From Alphaproteobacteria bacterium (lineage in GTDB: Bacteria > Pseudomonadota > Alphaproteobacteria > JAJFFI01), in NCBI GenBank assembly GCA_021776755.1, contig JAJFFI010000217.1:1-5721 (forward strand): a DNA stretch of 5,721 nt, read 5' to 3'. Position numbers and translations under genes: made by a program. Shown here one piece after another: positions 1 through 5,721 of this stretch. The notes below the pieces were generated by a model, which did not search any database, had not been told where the DNA came from, and worked only from the letters and a program-made list of their open reading frames with translations. Numbering within the stretch: the first letter of the stretch is position 1; the number at the start of each line of letters is the position of its first letter.

Positions 1-64
1 GCGGACGCCGCCCCTTTTTACTGGCGTGTCATCTGACGGAGCGCGGGCAATCTCAACTGCGTCG

Positions 65-92
65 TTGAAACCGCGTGACGCCTGGCTAGAAT
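65..92 (+). promoter_or_regulatory. sigma-70-type promoter for the secreted-protein gene
   Basis: TTGAAA at 65-70 (5 of 6 to the TTGACA consensus) is followed by a 16-base spacer and TAGAAT at 87-92 (5 of 6 to TATAAT). Transcription would start near 99-100, giving a leader of about 63 bases before the ATG at 163. The spacer is one base shorter than the usual 17. This is the best promoter match I found in the window. It probably drives both plus-strand genes, because no clear terminator separates them. No operator-like repeat is evident around it. Confidence 0.6.
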
Positions 93-162
93 ATTTGCGC
101 GCACTGGCCTCTCAATTGCGCCCTCAAGAGCGCCCGCAAGCGGCCGCAAATCCGGAGTTGCC

Positions 163-672
163 ATGAAATCCGTCGTCGCCCTCAGTCTCCTGTGTTTCTC
201 GCTCGTGATCGCGGCACCGGCCGCGGCACAAACACCGCTGCCCGAAAGCGGGAGTGGCGGCACCGGCACCAAAGGCGCCCCCACCGCTGCAAAGATCGAC
301 TGGAAGCGCTTTCACCTGACGCTCCGCAATAGCTGCGACCGTCCGGTCAGCGTCGTGCGTCATTCCAAGATGCCCGCAGGCATGTCCTGGGTCACCCGCG
401 GCTGGACCAATCTCCAGGCCGGGCAGGAGCGCCGCATCAACTTGCTCACCAACAACACGATCTACTACCTCTATGCCACCACCGCTGACGGCAAGACCGT
501 CTGGAGCGGGAAGGGCAAGCAGGGCTCAATCGACAAGTTCATCAACATGCGCCGCTTTACCCGCATCGCGTCGGAACCGGTCGAGGGCAAGGACTGGAAG
601 CTCGTCAGCCTGTTCCGCCGGCAGTACAAGAAAGGCCAGCACGACGACACCGTGAACTTCCAGTGTAAGTGA
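163..672 (+). CDS. small secreted protein with DUF1036-like core
   Basis: This 169-residue protein is probably exported. Residues 1-22 form a Sec signal peptide: a Lys at 2, a hydrophobic stretch at 4-18 and an AAA site at 20-22. A Gly/Pro/Ser-rich linker (about 24-43) leads to a compact domain (about 46-168). The core has a short Cys-containing strand (C58), W76, a GW pair at 80-81 followed by N-L-x-A-G, a YYLYA strand at 101-105 and a WSG turn at 114-116. This order resembles DUF1036 proteins, which carry a cysteine strand, then GWW, then YYYYA, then W-x-G; the match is by eye and remote. C58 and C168 are the only cysteines in the mature protein and could form a disulfide bringing its ends together. 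The start is supported by GGAG at 154-157, five bases before the ATG. C11 lacks a lipobox context, so a lipoprotein is unlikely. DUF1036 has no established biochemical function and I assign none. Confidence 0.85.
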   Translation: MKSVVALSLLCFSLVIAAPAAAQTPLPESGSGGTGTKGAPTAAKIDWKRFHLTLRNSCDRPVSVVRHSKMPAGMSWVTRGWTNLQAGQERRINLLTNNTIYYLYATTADGKTVWSGKGKQGSIDKFINMRRFTRIASEPVEGKDWKLVSLFRRQYKKGQHDDTVNFQCK

Positions 673-724
673 TGCATTTCCGGCGGGCGCTCCGCATCGT
701 CAAACCGTCAACCTAGCGGACTCC

Positions 725-1747
725 ATGCCCGACCAGACCTACAGGATCGTCGTCATCACCGGCGACCATCAGCTGACCGATACAGCCAAGCCCGGCGGAA
801 CTTTCAGCCCCGAGGATATCGCGACCCACCGGATCATGGTGGAGGCGTTCGAGGGTTTTCCCGACTGCACTGTCGAGGTGTGGAACGATCACGCGCAGCT
901 ATTCGACCGGTTCCGCGAGGCGGCACCCGATCTCGTGGTGAATTTCTGCGACACGGGCTACCGCAACGTGGCCGCGAGCGAGCTGACCATTCCGGTGTTT
1001 CTGGAGGTGCTTGGGATTCCCTATACCGGCGCGCCGCCGGCCGCGATGGTGCTGTGCTACGACAAGCAGATCGTCCGGCTCGCGGCCGAGGCGCTTGGCA
1101 TCGCAGTGCCTCGCGAGGTCATGCTCGGGGCGGACGATACGCTTCCCGGTTTCTTTCCGGCCCTGATCAAACCGAATCGGGCCGACGGCAGCCTCGGCAT
1201 CACCAAGGACGCGGTTGTGCGCGACGCCGGGGAGGCCCGCAGCTATGTCGACTGGTTGCGGCGGACGCTGCCCGAAACCGACATTCTCTATCAGGAGTAT
1301 CTGCCGGGGGCGGAATACGGGATCGGTCTCATCGGCAATCCGGACACCGGACTCCATGCGCTGCCGCCGCTCGAGGTTGATTTCTCAAAGCTGCCCGAGG
1401 GCCTCAACCCGATCCTGTCCTATGAATCGAAGTCGATGCCCGACAGCCCGTACTGGACCGAGATCGGGTTCAAGCGCGCCGCCCTCGACGATGCGGTCCG
1501 GGGTCGGATGACCGGCGCCTGCGAGCAACTGTTCCGGCGTTTCGGGTTGCGCGACTATGGCCGGTTCGATTTCCGCTGCGGGACCGACGGCGAGCCGAAG
1601 CTGATGGAGATCAATCCAAATCCTGCCTGGGGGTCGGACGCCAAGCTCGCCATCATGGCGGGGTTCGAAGGCAGGTCCTATCCGGAAATGCTGCGGATGA
1701 TCGTCGATGCGGCGCTCGTGCGTGTCGGGAGAAGAGTGCGCCGCTAG
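725..1747 (+). CDS. D-Ala-D-Ala ligase-like ATP-grasp enzyme
   Basis: This is a 340-residue cytosolic protein, expected to activate a carboxylate as an acyl phosphate with ATP and join it to an amine. Visible features in order: IPYTG at 98-102 followed by DK at 113-114, as in the Ddl family; the ATP-binding Lys149 in a K-P-x-R-x-D-G-S-x-G-I loop (149-159); E191 and E197 around YLPGAEYG; metal-binding D282 in DYGRFDFR; and E295/N297 in MEINPNPAW. Ddl enzymes usually read N-T-x-P-G in that last motif; here the Gly is replaced by Ala301. The N-terminus has GGTFSPE (24-30) instead of the canonical Ddl GGxSxE loop. Length fits Ddl/VanA-type ligases (roughly 300-350). With the altered substrate loops and the absence of mur/fts neighbours, a peptidoglycan Ddl is less likely than an accessory dipeptide or amino-acid ligase. 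It lies 52 bases after the secreted-protein gene, probably in one transcript; its Shine-Dalgarno (GCGGA, 716-720) is weak. Its stop overlaps the convergent hydrolase stop. Confidence 0.88.
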   Translation: MPDQTYRIVVITGDHQLTDTAKPGGTFSPEDIATHRIMVEAFEGFPDCTVEVWNDHAQLFDRFREAAPDLVVNFCDTGYRNVAASELTIPVFLEVLGIPYTGAPPAAMVLCYDKQIVRLAAEALGIAVPREVMLGADDTLPGFFPALIKPNRADGSLGITKDAVVRDAGEARSYVDWLRRTLPETDILYQEYLPGAEYGIGLIGNPDTGLHALPPLEVDFSKLPEGLNPILSYESKSMPDSPYWTEIGFKRAALDDAVRGRMTGACEQLFRRFGLRDYGRFDFRCGTDGEPKLMEINPNPAWGSDAKLAIMAGFEGRSYPEMLRMIVDAALVRVGRRVRR

Positions 1748-3777
1748 ACCCCGTTCCGCGGGATCGCCAGCGTCCATTGCCGGTGGGCGATTTCCTGATC
1801 GCCCTCGAAGGCCTCGACATCTCCGGAAACCTGGAATGCCGTCGCCGTCGCTGTCAGCCGGGTTACGCAGGTCATCCGCACTTCCCAGTCGCCCCGCCGC
1901 AGCAATGCGCGCTGGTGCAATTCGGTTTGCGCTGACAGCGGGTCGCTCTCGATGACACGGTAGCGCTTCATCATCGTGTACCCGATATCGAGGTCGATCG
2001 CGCCGAGATGCGCGAGCGACGCGCCGTCGAATTCGCCGCCGTCGCTTTTCAGCGTGTAGACCATCTCGTTCGTTGCAAGATCGATCTCGACGCTCCGCCG
2101 GAGGGGCAGCGCGCGGAGTTTCTTGTGCGTGGTTCCGGGGGCTTCCCGGGGCTCTTCGAAATCCGGCAGGGTGCCGTCCCTGGCCTGCGGCTTGCGCACG
2201 GGCAACGTCAGCCGGCTCGCGCCGGTGCGCACGCTGAGTGTTACCGGCTCGGGTGAGGGCCAGGCGATCGGCCAGTAGCTGGTCGACAAGGCAAGCCGTA
2301 CGCGATGTCCCTCGGGAAACGCGTGTGCGAGGTCATTGAGCTTGATCCGTACCCGCTGCCAGACACCCGGCTGCAGTGGCGTCACGGTCTCATGATCGTC
2401 GCTGTGGGCGAGGTTGAGGAGGGCGTAGCTGACCCGCAGGACAGACCCGTCCGGCGCGACATCGCCAAGGCGGGCGCAGACGAAGGCCAGCGGCCGGTCG
2501 GAGGCAAATTCGAGATCGATTTCCGGCGCGCCGAGCAATTCCATCCGCGCGTGCAGCGGGTCGCTGTCGAAGACGAGGGAGCCGCCATCGTCGGAACGCT
2601 GATCCCGCGGCATGTCGCCGTCAGCCCCGAAGCCGCACCATTCACCGGACCGGACGCCGGTGGTCTGTGGCGACGAGAAGGAGAGAACGACGGGCTCTTC
2701 CGGTTCGTCGAAGAGATGCCCGGAATTCATCGCCCAGACGTATTTTTCCACGCCCGGGCCGGGCCAGGCGCCCTCGGCGATCCAGCGCCCCGGCCAACTT
2801 GCGTATTGCGGCTGCGGCGGCACGCTTTCCTGCATCCAGACCCGAATTTGCGGTTCCTCCATGATCCCGGTGTCGCGGCCCTTCAGCCAGTGGTCCCACC
2901 AGCGCACGGCCTCCTGCAGGAATCCGATCGACGGGCCCGGCACGCCGTTGTGCGGAAAGTTGTGCGCCCACGGCCCGATCAGGGCTTTCTTCGGACAGCT
3001 GAGGTGCTCCATCATGCGCGGGATGGCATTCGAATAGCCGTCGGCCCAGCCACCGATCGCATAGACCGGTGTCTCGATCGCGCCGTAGTCCTCGCAGACC
3101 GAGCCCTGTTTCCAGAACTCGTCGCGGGTCTGGTGTCCCATCCATACGGCGGGAAACGGCTCGAGCGCCTCGAGCCTCTCGCGCCACATATCCCGCCACC
3201 GCTCGCCGACGATCTCCGGGTCGGGCGGGAGAGCCGCATTGAGCATGAGGACCGAGCCCCACTGCATGTTCTCGTTCAGGAGGCATCCGCCCATGTAGTG
3301 CGCATCATCGGCGTAACGGTCGTCGCTCGAACAGAGCGTCATGATCGCCTTCAATGCCGGCGGTTGGCGGGCCGCGACCTGGAGCGCGTTGATGCCGCCC
3401 CAGGAAATTCCGGTCATGCCGACATTCCCGCTGCACCAGGGTTGGCGCGCGATCCAGTCGATGATCTCGACCGCGTCCATCTGCTCCCGGGGCGTGTATT
3501 CGTCGGTCAGGATCCCGTCGCTGTCGCCCGATCCGCGAACATCGACCCGGATCGCCGCATAGCCGTGCGCTGCGAAAAAGCGATGCATCGGCTCATCGCG
3601 GCTCCGCATGAAATCGCGCTTGCGGTAGGGGATGTATTCGAGGATCGCCGGCACCGGGTTTGCGTTCGCGGTCTTCGGCAGCCAGAGGCGGGCCGCGATC
3701 CGGCATCCGTCCTTGAGCTCGATGAAGACATTTTCGATTTCCTCGATGTGCTCGAGGAGGTTGTGATCGATTTTCAT
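1744..3777 (-). CDS. CocE/NonD-type serine hydrolase (X-Pro dipeptidyl-peptidase/cocaine-esterase superfamily)
   Basis: This 677-residue alpha/beta hydrolase is predicted to cleave an ester or amide (acyl or aminoacyl) bond. Family layout is visible: an N-terminal catalytic domain with YIPY (48-51, whose Tyr51 would help form the oxyanion hole); a VDVRGSGDSDG segment (78-88); the nucleophile elbow G-I-S-W-G-G with Ser125; a helical cap (about 150-235); D246 in GGWADGYS; and H272 in IGPWAH. Together these give an intact Ser125/Asp246/His272 triad. A jelly-roll-like region (about 310-525) follows, with FPEGHRVRLALSTSYWP (487-503), which is typical of the family's C-terminal domain. Residues about 560-677 are an extra tail relative to classical cocaine esterase (about 574 residues). 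There is no signal peptide, so it is probably cytosolic. It starts 3 bases after the stop of the upstream ATP-grasp-like gene, which suggests translational coupling. Substrate cannot be read from the sequence; cocaine or X-Pro peptides are only family namesakes. Confidence 0.93.
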   Translation of the reverse strand: MKIDHNLLEHIEEIENVFIELKDGCRIAARLWLPKTANANPVPAILEYIPYRKRDFMRSRDEPMHRFFAAHGYAAIRVDVRGSGDSDGILTDEYTPREQMDAVEIIDWIARQPWCSGNVGMTGISWGGINALQVAARQPPALKAIMTLCSSDDRYADDAHYMGGCLLNENMQWGSVLMLNAALPPDPEIVGERWRDMWRERLEALEPFPAVWMGHQTRDEFWKQGSVCEDYGAIETPVYAIGGWADGYSNAIPRMMEHLSCPKKALIGPWAHNFPHNGVPGPSIGFLQEAVRWWDHWLKGRDTGIMEEPQIRVWMQESVPPQPQYASWPGRWIAEGAWPGPGVEKYVWAMNSGHLFDEPEEPVVLSFSSPQTTGVRSGEWCGFGADGDMPRDQRSDDGGSLVFDSDPLHARMELLGAPEIDLEFASDRPLAFVCARLGDVAPDGSVLRVSYALLNLAHSDDHETVTPLQPGVWQRVRIKLNDLAHAFPEGHRVRLALSTSYWPIAWPSPEPVTLSVRTGASRLTLPVRKPQARDGTLPDFEEPREAPGTTHKKLRALPLRRSVEIDLATNEMVYTLKSDGGEFDGASLAHLGAIDLDIGYTMMKRYRVIESDPLSAQTELHQRALLRRGDWEVRMTCVTRLTATATAFQVSGDVEAFEGDQEIAHRQWTLAIPRNGV

Positions 3778-3780
3778 GAA

Positions 3781-4881
3781 CTAGGCGTCGCCCCCGGCAT
3801 CACTCTGAACGCGGCGCCCGCGGCGCGGCAGCAGCGATTGCGCGGACCAGAAACTCAACGCGAGTTGCTCGCGCAGCTTGCGGCCAAGCTCCAGATCCCA
3901 GCAGTTCACGATCGCCAGCCGGAAGCCGCCCGGTGGCATGGAGTGCGCCGAGGGCGGGCGGTCCTCGTGAAACGTGATCTGGATCGAGGAGACATCCGGC
4001 GTCGTCCGCAACTCGTCGACGAAGTCTTTCGGCGGATGCCGGTACTGCACACCGTGCGCGCCGAACAGGACGACGGAATAGCCGTCGCGGCGCCCGCTGT
4101 CGTCGAACTCCCAGCGCTTTTCCGCATAGAGGCGCACCAGCGCCTCAACCCATTTGTCGCCGTAGAGATCGGGCCACTGGTCGGCAAACCGCAGATGCAC
4201 TTCGATGATCTGCCCGCCGATGGTCTCGAGATTGAGCATCCCGGTATATCCGGCAAGATGCGCGCCGATCCACGCACTTGCCCGCGCCTCGATCCCGGGC
4301 CGCGCGTCTTTCGAGACCAGCCAGTAATCGAACGTCCCTTCGTCGAGCGCCAGCCCCGTCACATGGCGCCACCACTGCGGCGCCCCGTTCACGACCGCAA
4401 CGTCGCTCGAGACGTGCTCGCCCTCGCAGAGCGGCATCCAGAAATGCCCCGGCCGCTGGGCATGCCTGTATTCCTTCAGCGTCCGCAGGGCCCGGCTGCC
4501 CGCGCCCATGCCGCGCATGTTGTAGATCGGCTTCGAAAAGACGGGGAAGCTCTCCGGGTCGAGCCCGTGCGGCGCGCAGGCAAGATCCTGGCTCTCGGCG
4601 ACGCTCAGCTTGTTGTAGACCCAGTTGTACTCCCGGTACCATCGCCACGCATCGCCGTCCTCGGTGGGAATCAGCACATCGTCAGGGCAGGGCACTCCCT
4701 CGAAATACTGCATCCGCCAGGGGTCGAGTTCGAGGATGGGCAGGGGTGTCCTTTCGGGATGCTGGGGGTCTGAACAGCTGCGCGGAATGGGATGGGCGGC
4801 CAAAGAAGTATTGTTCGACACAAGCCCTTGCAGATCACCGCAATCTTCCAGTTTTGCATGATCGTACGCAAGCTGATCCAT
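3781..4881 (-). CDS. divergent ATP-grasp-like protein of unknown substrate
   Basis: This 366-residue protein (counted from the ATG) belongs to no family I can name, but it has the outline of an ATP-grasp fold. VFSKPIYNMRGMGAGSR (114-130) places a Lys (117) before a Gly-rich loop, as in the ATP-binding lobe. E153/E155 and D160 sit in a C-E-G-E-H-V-S-S-D segment, resembling the hinge and following strand. LNLETIGGQIIEVHLR (216-231) mirrors the metal-binding pair of strands, with E219, E227 and a His (229) where ATP-grasp enzymes usually have Asn. A C-terminal region (about 265-340) and a basic tail are additional. The frame is open back to a stop at 4984-4986. The available starts are TTG at 4902 and ATG at 4881; I chose the ATG, although neither has a good Shine-Dalgarno. 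The first ~45 residues are less structured and come from more AT-rich DNA, so a later start is possible. It is co-transcribed with the hydrolase gene. A ligase role is inference; a non-catalytic ATP-grasp relative cannot be excluded. Confidence 0.78.
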   Translation of the reverse strand: MDQLAYDHAKLEDCGDLQGLVSNNTSLAAHPIPRSCSDPQHPERTPLPILELDPWRMQYFEGVPCPDDVLIPTEDGDAWRWYREYNWVYNKLSVAESQDLACAPHGLDPESFPVFSKPIYNMRGMGAGSRALRTLKEYRHAQRPGHFWMPLCEGEHVSSDVAVVNGAPQWWRHVTGLALDEGTFDYWLVSKDARPGIEARASAWIGAHLAGYTGMLNLETIGGQIIEVHLRFADQWPDLYGDKWVEALVRLYAEKRWEFDDSGRRDGYSVVLFGAHGVQYRHPPKDFVDELRTTPDVSSIQITFHEDRPPSAHSMPPGGFRLAIVNCWDLELGRKLREQLALSFWSAQSLLPRRGRRVQSDAGGDA

Positions 4882-4904
4882 GGAAAAGTTGGAACCGAAC
4901 AAAT

Positions 4905-4934
4905 TTATTACGATACCAATACAGTAAATTTCAC
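4905..4934 (-). promoter_or_regulatory. weak candidate promoter for the ATP-grasp-like/hydrolase operon
   Basis: On the minus strand GTGAAA (4934-4929; 4 of 6 to TTGACA) is followed after 18 bases by TAATAA (4910-4905; 3 of 6 to TATAAT) in a strikingly AT-rich stretch. The predicted start near 4898 would fall before the ATG at 4881 and after the TTG at 4902, so if real it favours the ATG. The match is weak and depends mainly on local AT-richness. Confidence 0.25.
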
Positions 4935-4937
4935 GAT

Positions 4938-4970
4938 AAAAAAACCTGAGCGCCTCGGGAATATGAGGCG
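4938..4970 (-). terminator. candidate rho-independent terminator reading leftward
   Basis: Read on the minus strand, a 6-bp perfect stem (4970-4965 with 4956-4951, loop of 8) is followed six bases later by seven consecutive T (4944-4938). A competing stem, CCCGAG/CTCAGG (4959-4954 with 4950-4945, loop GCG, one C-A mismatch), lies directly against the T-tract. These two mutually exclusive hairpins could end transcripts entering from the right, for example from the tRNA-like element about 100 bases upstream. They lie just before the ATP-grasp-like gene, so an attenuator-like arrangement is also conceivable. The downstream operon would then need its own promoter at about 4900-4934. Confidence 0.45.
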
Positions 4971-5070
4971 GGATGAAGCCAACTTATCTGGATACGAAGC
5001 GGCGTGCGCGTAGCTGTTCCAAAACTGCATCGCGGGCTGCATTCCAGTCAGAGGCGCGCAACCGTGCACA

Positions 5071-5166
5071 TGGTGGATGGAGTAAAATTCGAATCCACGA
5101 GAGGCTTGTGGCCCCTCCAGTCTTCAAGACCGATGCATTCTCACTAAGCGACCCTCAGGGCCACCC
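5071..5166 (-). tRNA. class II tRNA-like element, anticodon UGA (tRNA-Ser-like), divergent or pseudogene
   Basis: Reading leftward, most of a class II cloverleaf can be drawn. The acceptor strand GGGTGGC (5166-5160) pairs with 5081-5075 at 6 of 7 positions; position 7 is C opposite T. The anticodon stem (5133-5129 with 5121-5117, two G-T pairs) closes the loop CTTGAAG (5128-5122), with U33 and anticodon TGA at 34-36, which reads the Ser codon UCA. A long variable arm has a 6-bp stem (5116-5111 with 5105-5100) and a 5-base loop. The T-arm (5098-5094 with 5086-5082) has the loop TTCGAAT. Discriminator A (5074) and an encoded CCA (5073-5071) follow. The D region is abnormal: 26 bases lie between acceptor and anticodon stems, several more than usual. 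Either an 8-base insertion sits before a 3-of-4-paired GCTTAG...ATGC D-arm, or CTGAG/CTTAG (5158-5154 with 5148-5144) forms it and leaves a 10-base linker. The number of G-T pairs and the odd D-arm suggest decay or a specialised tRNA. Confidence 0.55.
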
Positions 5167-5489
5167 TATATCACTTGGCCGGCCTCAGTTCGCTGAACGA
5201 TCCAGTTGAACTCCCATTTCCTCCGAGTGGACTAGCGCCAAAAAGACCGATGCCGGAAAAACTGCCGCCGGGCTGGCGCCCCAATTCCAAATGTCAGGAG
5301 ATCAAAAGCCGCGATTGATTTTGGCCAGCGGTGTTCTTATCGCCCTACCGGTATTTCAACGCTAGCTGAAGCAGAATTTGCACGACGTTACTAAGAAATT
5401 TACGTGTCGGTAGATTGAGCAACCCCAGAATAGGAACTAATGGCACGTTCATTCTGCCGCGCCATCAAGTATGAGAACTCAATACCTCA
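5167..5489. other. gene-poor AT-richer intergenic stretch
   Basis: I see no convincing gene in these ~320 bases. Two tiny overlapping plus-strand frames exist, 22 codons from 5249 and 24 codons from 5291, with no clear Shine-Dalgarno and no recognisable product. Around 5186-5212 there are short related words (AGTTC, GAAC, CAGTTGAACT) forming weak inverted and direct repeats; none is long enough to call an operator. On the minus strand, just past the stop of the right-edge frame, GTATTGAG/CTCATAC (about 5485-5469) can form a small bulged hairpin with a 2-base loop but has no T-tract, so it is not a good terminator. Confidence 0.4.
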
Positions 5490-5714
5490 CTATTCAATCG
5501 AAATAATTGGCAGGTTCATATTGACGTACTGTAAACCGTCCACGCCCTTAGGAACCACCGTCTGGATCGACGCTCTTGCGCCGAGCTGCCTATTCACAAA
5601 CGTATTGGTCTGCACAAATTTGAAGGTGTACTCCCCGTCCGGAGCATTGAAGCTATTGAGAATAGCTGACCAAGCTAATGCACCGATGTGGTCAACAACG
5701 TCGGCAAAGGACAT
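5490..5714 (-). CDS. unidentified short or partial protein at the window edge
   Basis: A frame of 74 codons ends at TAG (5492-5490). An ATG is available at 5714-5712, but the frame stays open to the window edge (5721), so this may be the C-terminal part of a longer protein. The upstream 7 bases contain no full Shine-Dalgarno. The product has a helical N-terminal part (VVDHIGALAWSAILNSF) followed by alternating hydrophobic and polar segments (YTFKFVQTNTFVN, IQTVVPKG, YVNMNLPIISIE) that look like beta strands. It has no Cys, no obvious signal peptide and no motif I recognise. The composition is protein-like and unlike the shadow frames of the GC-rich genes, which supports real coding. Base composition is closer to 50% GC than that of the left-hand genes, suggesting a different origin. 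Confidence 0.45.
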   Translation of the reverse strand: MSFADVVDHIGALAWSAILNSFNAPDGEYTFKFVQTNTFVNRQLGARASIQTVVPKGVDGLQYVNMNLPIISIE

Positions 5715-5721
5715 TGACGGA

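Noticed and set aside
163..228. Lipoprotein signal at Cys11 of the secreted protein
   Set aside because: The preceding residues S-L-L do not fit a lipobox, and a good signal peptidase I site (AAA) lies at 20-22.
724..724. Possible terminator between the secreted-protein gene and the ligase gene (about 680-695)
   Set aside because: The only hairpin there is a 4-bp GCGG/CCGC stem with no T-tract.
2305..4773. Very long plus-strand open frame (822 codons) opposite the hydrolase and ATP-grasp-like genes
   Set aside because: It is the antisense of two genes with clear family motifs. The product is rich in Arg, Asp, Pro and His with no domain, as expected for a GC-rich antisense shadow frame.
4908..5030. 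40-codon minus-strand frame, possible leader peptide
   Set aside because: It has no Shine-Dalgarno, runs through the hairpins and T-tract, and shows no run of regulatory codons.
5071..5166. Plus-strand tRNA-Sec reading, since the loop CTTCAAG would give anticodon TCA
   Set aside because: On the plus strand the T-loop word lies before the anticodon and no T-arm or CCA follows. The cloverleaf only closes on the minus strand, where the anticodon is TGA.
4973..5209. Plus-strand frame of 78 codons across the tRNA-like element
   Set aside because: Its central part (GGWSKIRIHERL, PPVFKTDAF) has the look of the spurious proteins produced by translating the antisense of class II tRNA genes. I take it as support for the minus-strand tRNA rather than as a gene.
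5291..5365. 24-codon plus-strand frame beginning MSGDQKPRLILASG, reminiscent of the N-terminus of Maf proteins
   Set aside because: The resemblance ends after LILASG, the frame stops at 24 codons and no continuation is visible in other frames. Chance similarity is more likely than a broken maf.

Overview
The window is GC-rich over its first ~4.8 kb, with codon third positions dominated by G/C. It looks like a chromosomal segment of a proteobacterium, most likely an alphaproteobacterium. That assignment rests on GC content, gene style and the kinds of proteins present; there is no phylogenetic marker gene here. The last ~850 bases (about 4,870-5,721) are visibly more AT-rich and gene-poor.

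Layout, left to right. A recognisable sigma-70-type promoter (65-92) and a Shine-Dalgarno site precede a small secreted protein (163-672) whose core resembles the DUF1036 domain. After 52 bases with no clear terminator comes an accessory ATP-grasp ligase of the D-Ala-D-Ala ligase type (725-1747). Two genes follow on the opposite strand, converging on it: a CocE/NonD-type serine hydrolase (3777 down to 1744) and, 3 bases upstream of that, a divergent ATP-grasp-like protein (4881 down to 3781). The convergent stop codons share the palindrome CTAG. Beyond the ATP-grasp-like gene lie a possible minus-strand terminator (4938-4970) and a class II tRNA-like element on the minus strand (5071-5166) with a UGA anticodon, an encoded CCA end and an abnormal D-arm region. 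Next is a stretch with no convincing gene (5167-5489). A short unidentified minus-strand reading frame at the right edge (5490-5714) may be the C-terminus of a longer protein.

How they may work together (inference). The two ATP-grasp proteins are expected to make amide-type bonds using ATP. The CocE-type hydrolase is expected to cleave an ester or amide. A hydrolase coupled to an ATP-grasp-like gene, facing a second ATP-grasp gene, is compatible with making and breaking a small peptide-like or acylated metabolite. Nothing in the window names the substrate. I found no CRISPR array, transposase, integrase or toxin-antitoxin pair. The least ordinary items are the divergent ATP-grasp-like/hydrolase pair and the malformed tRNA-Ser-like element in the AT-richer right arm.
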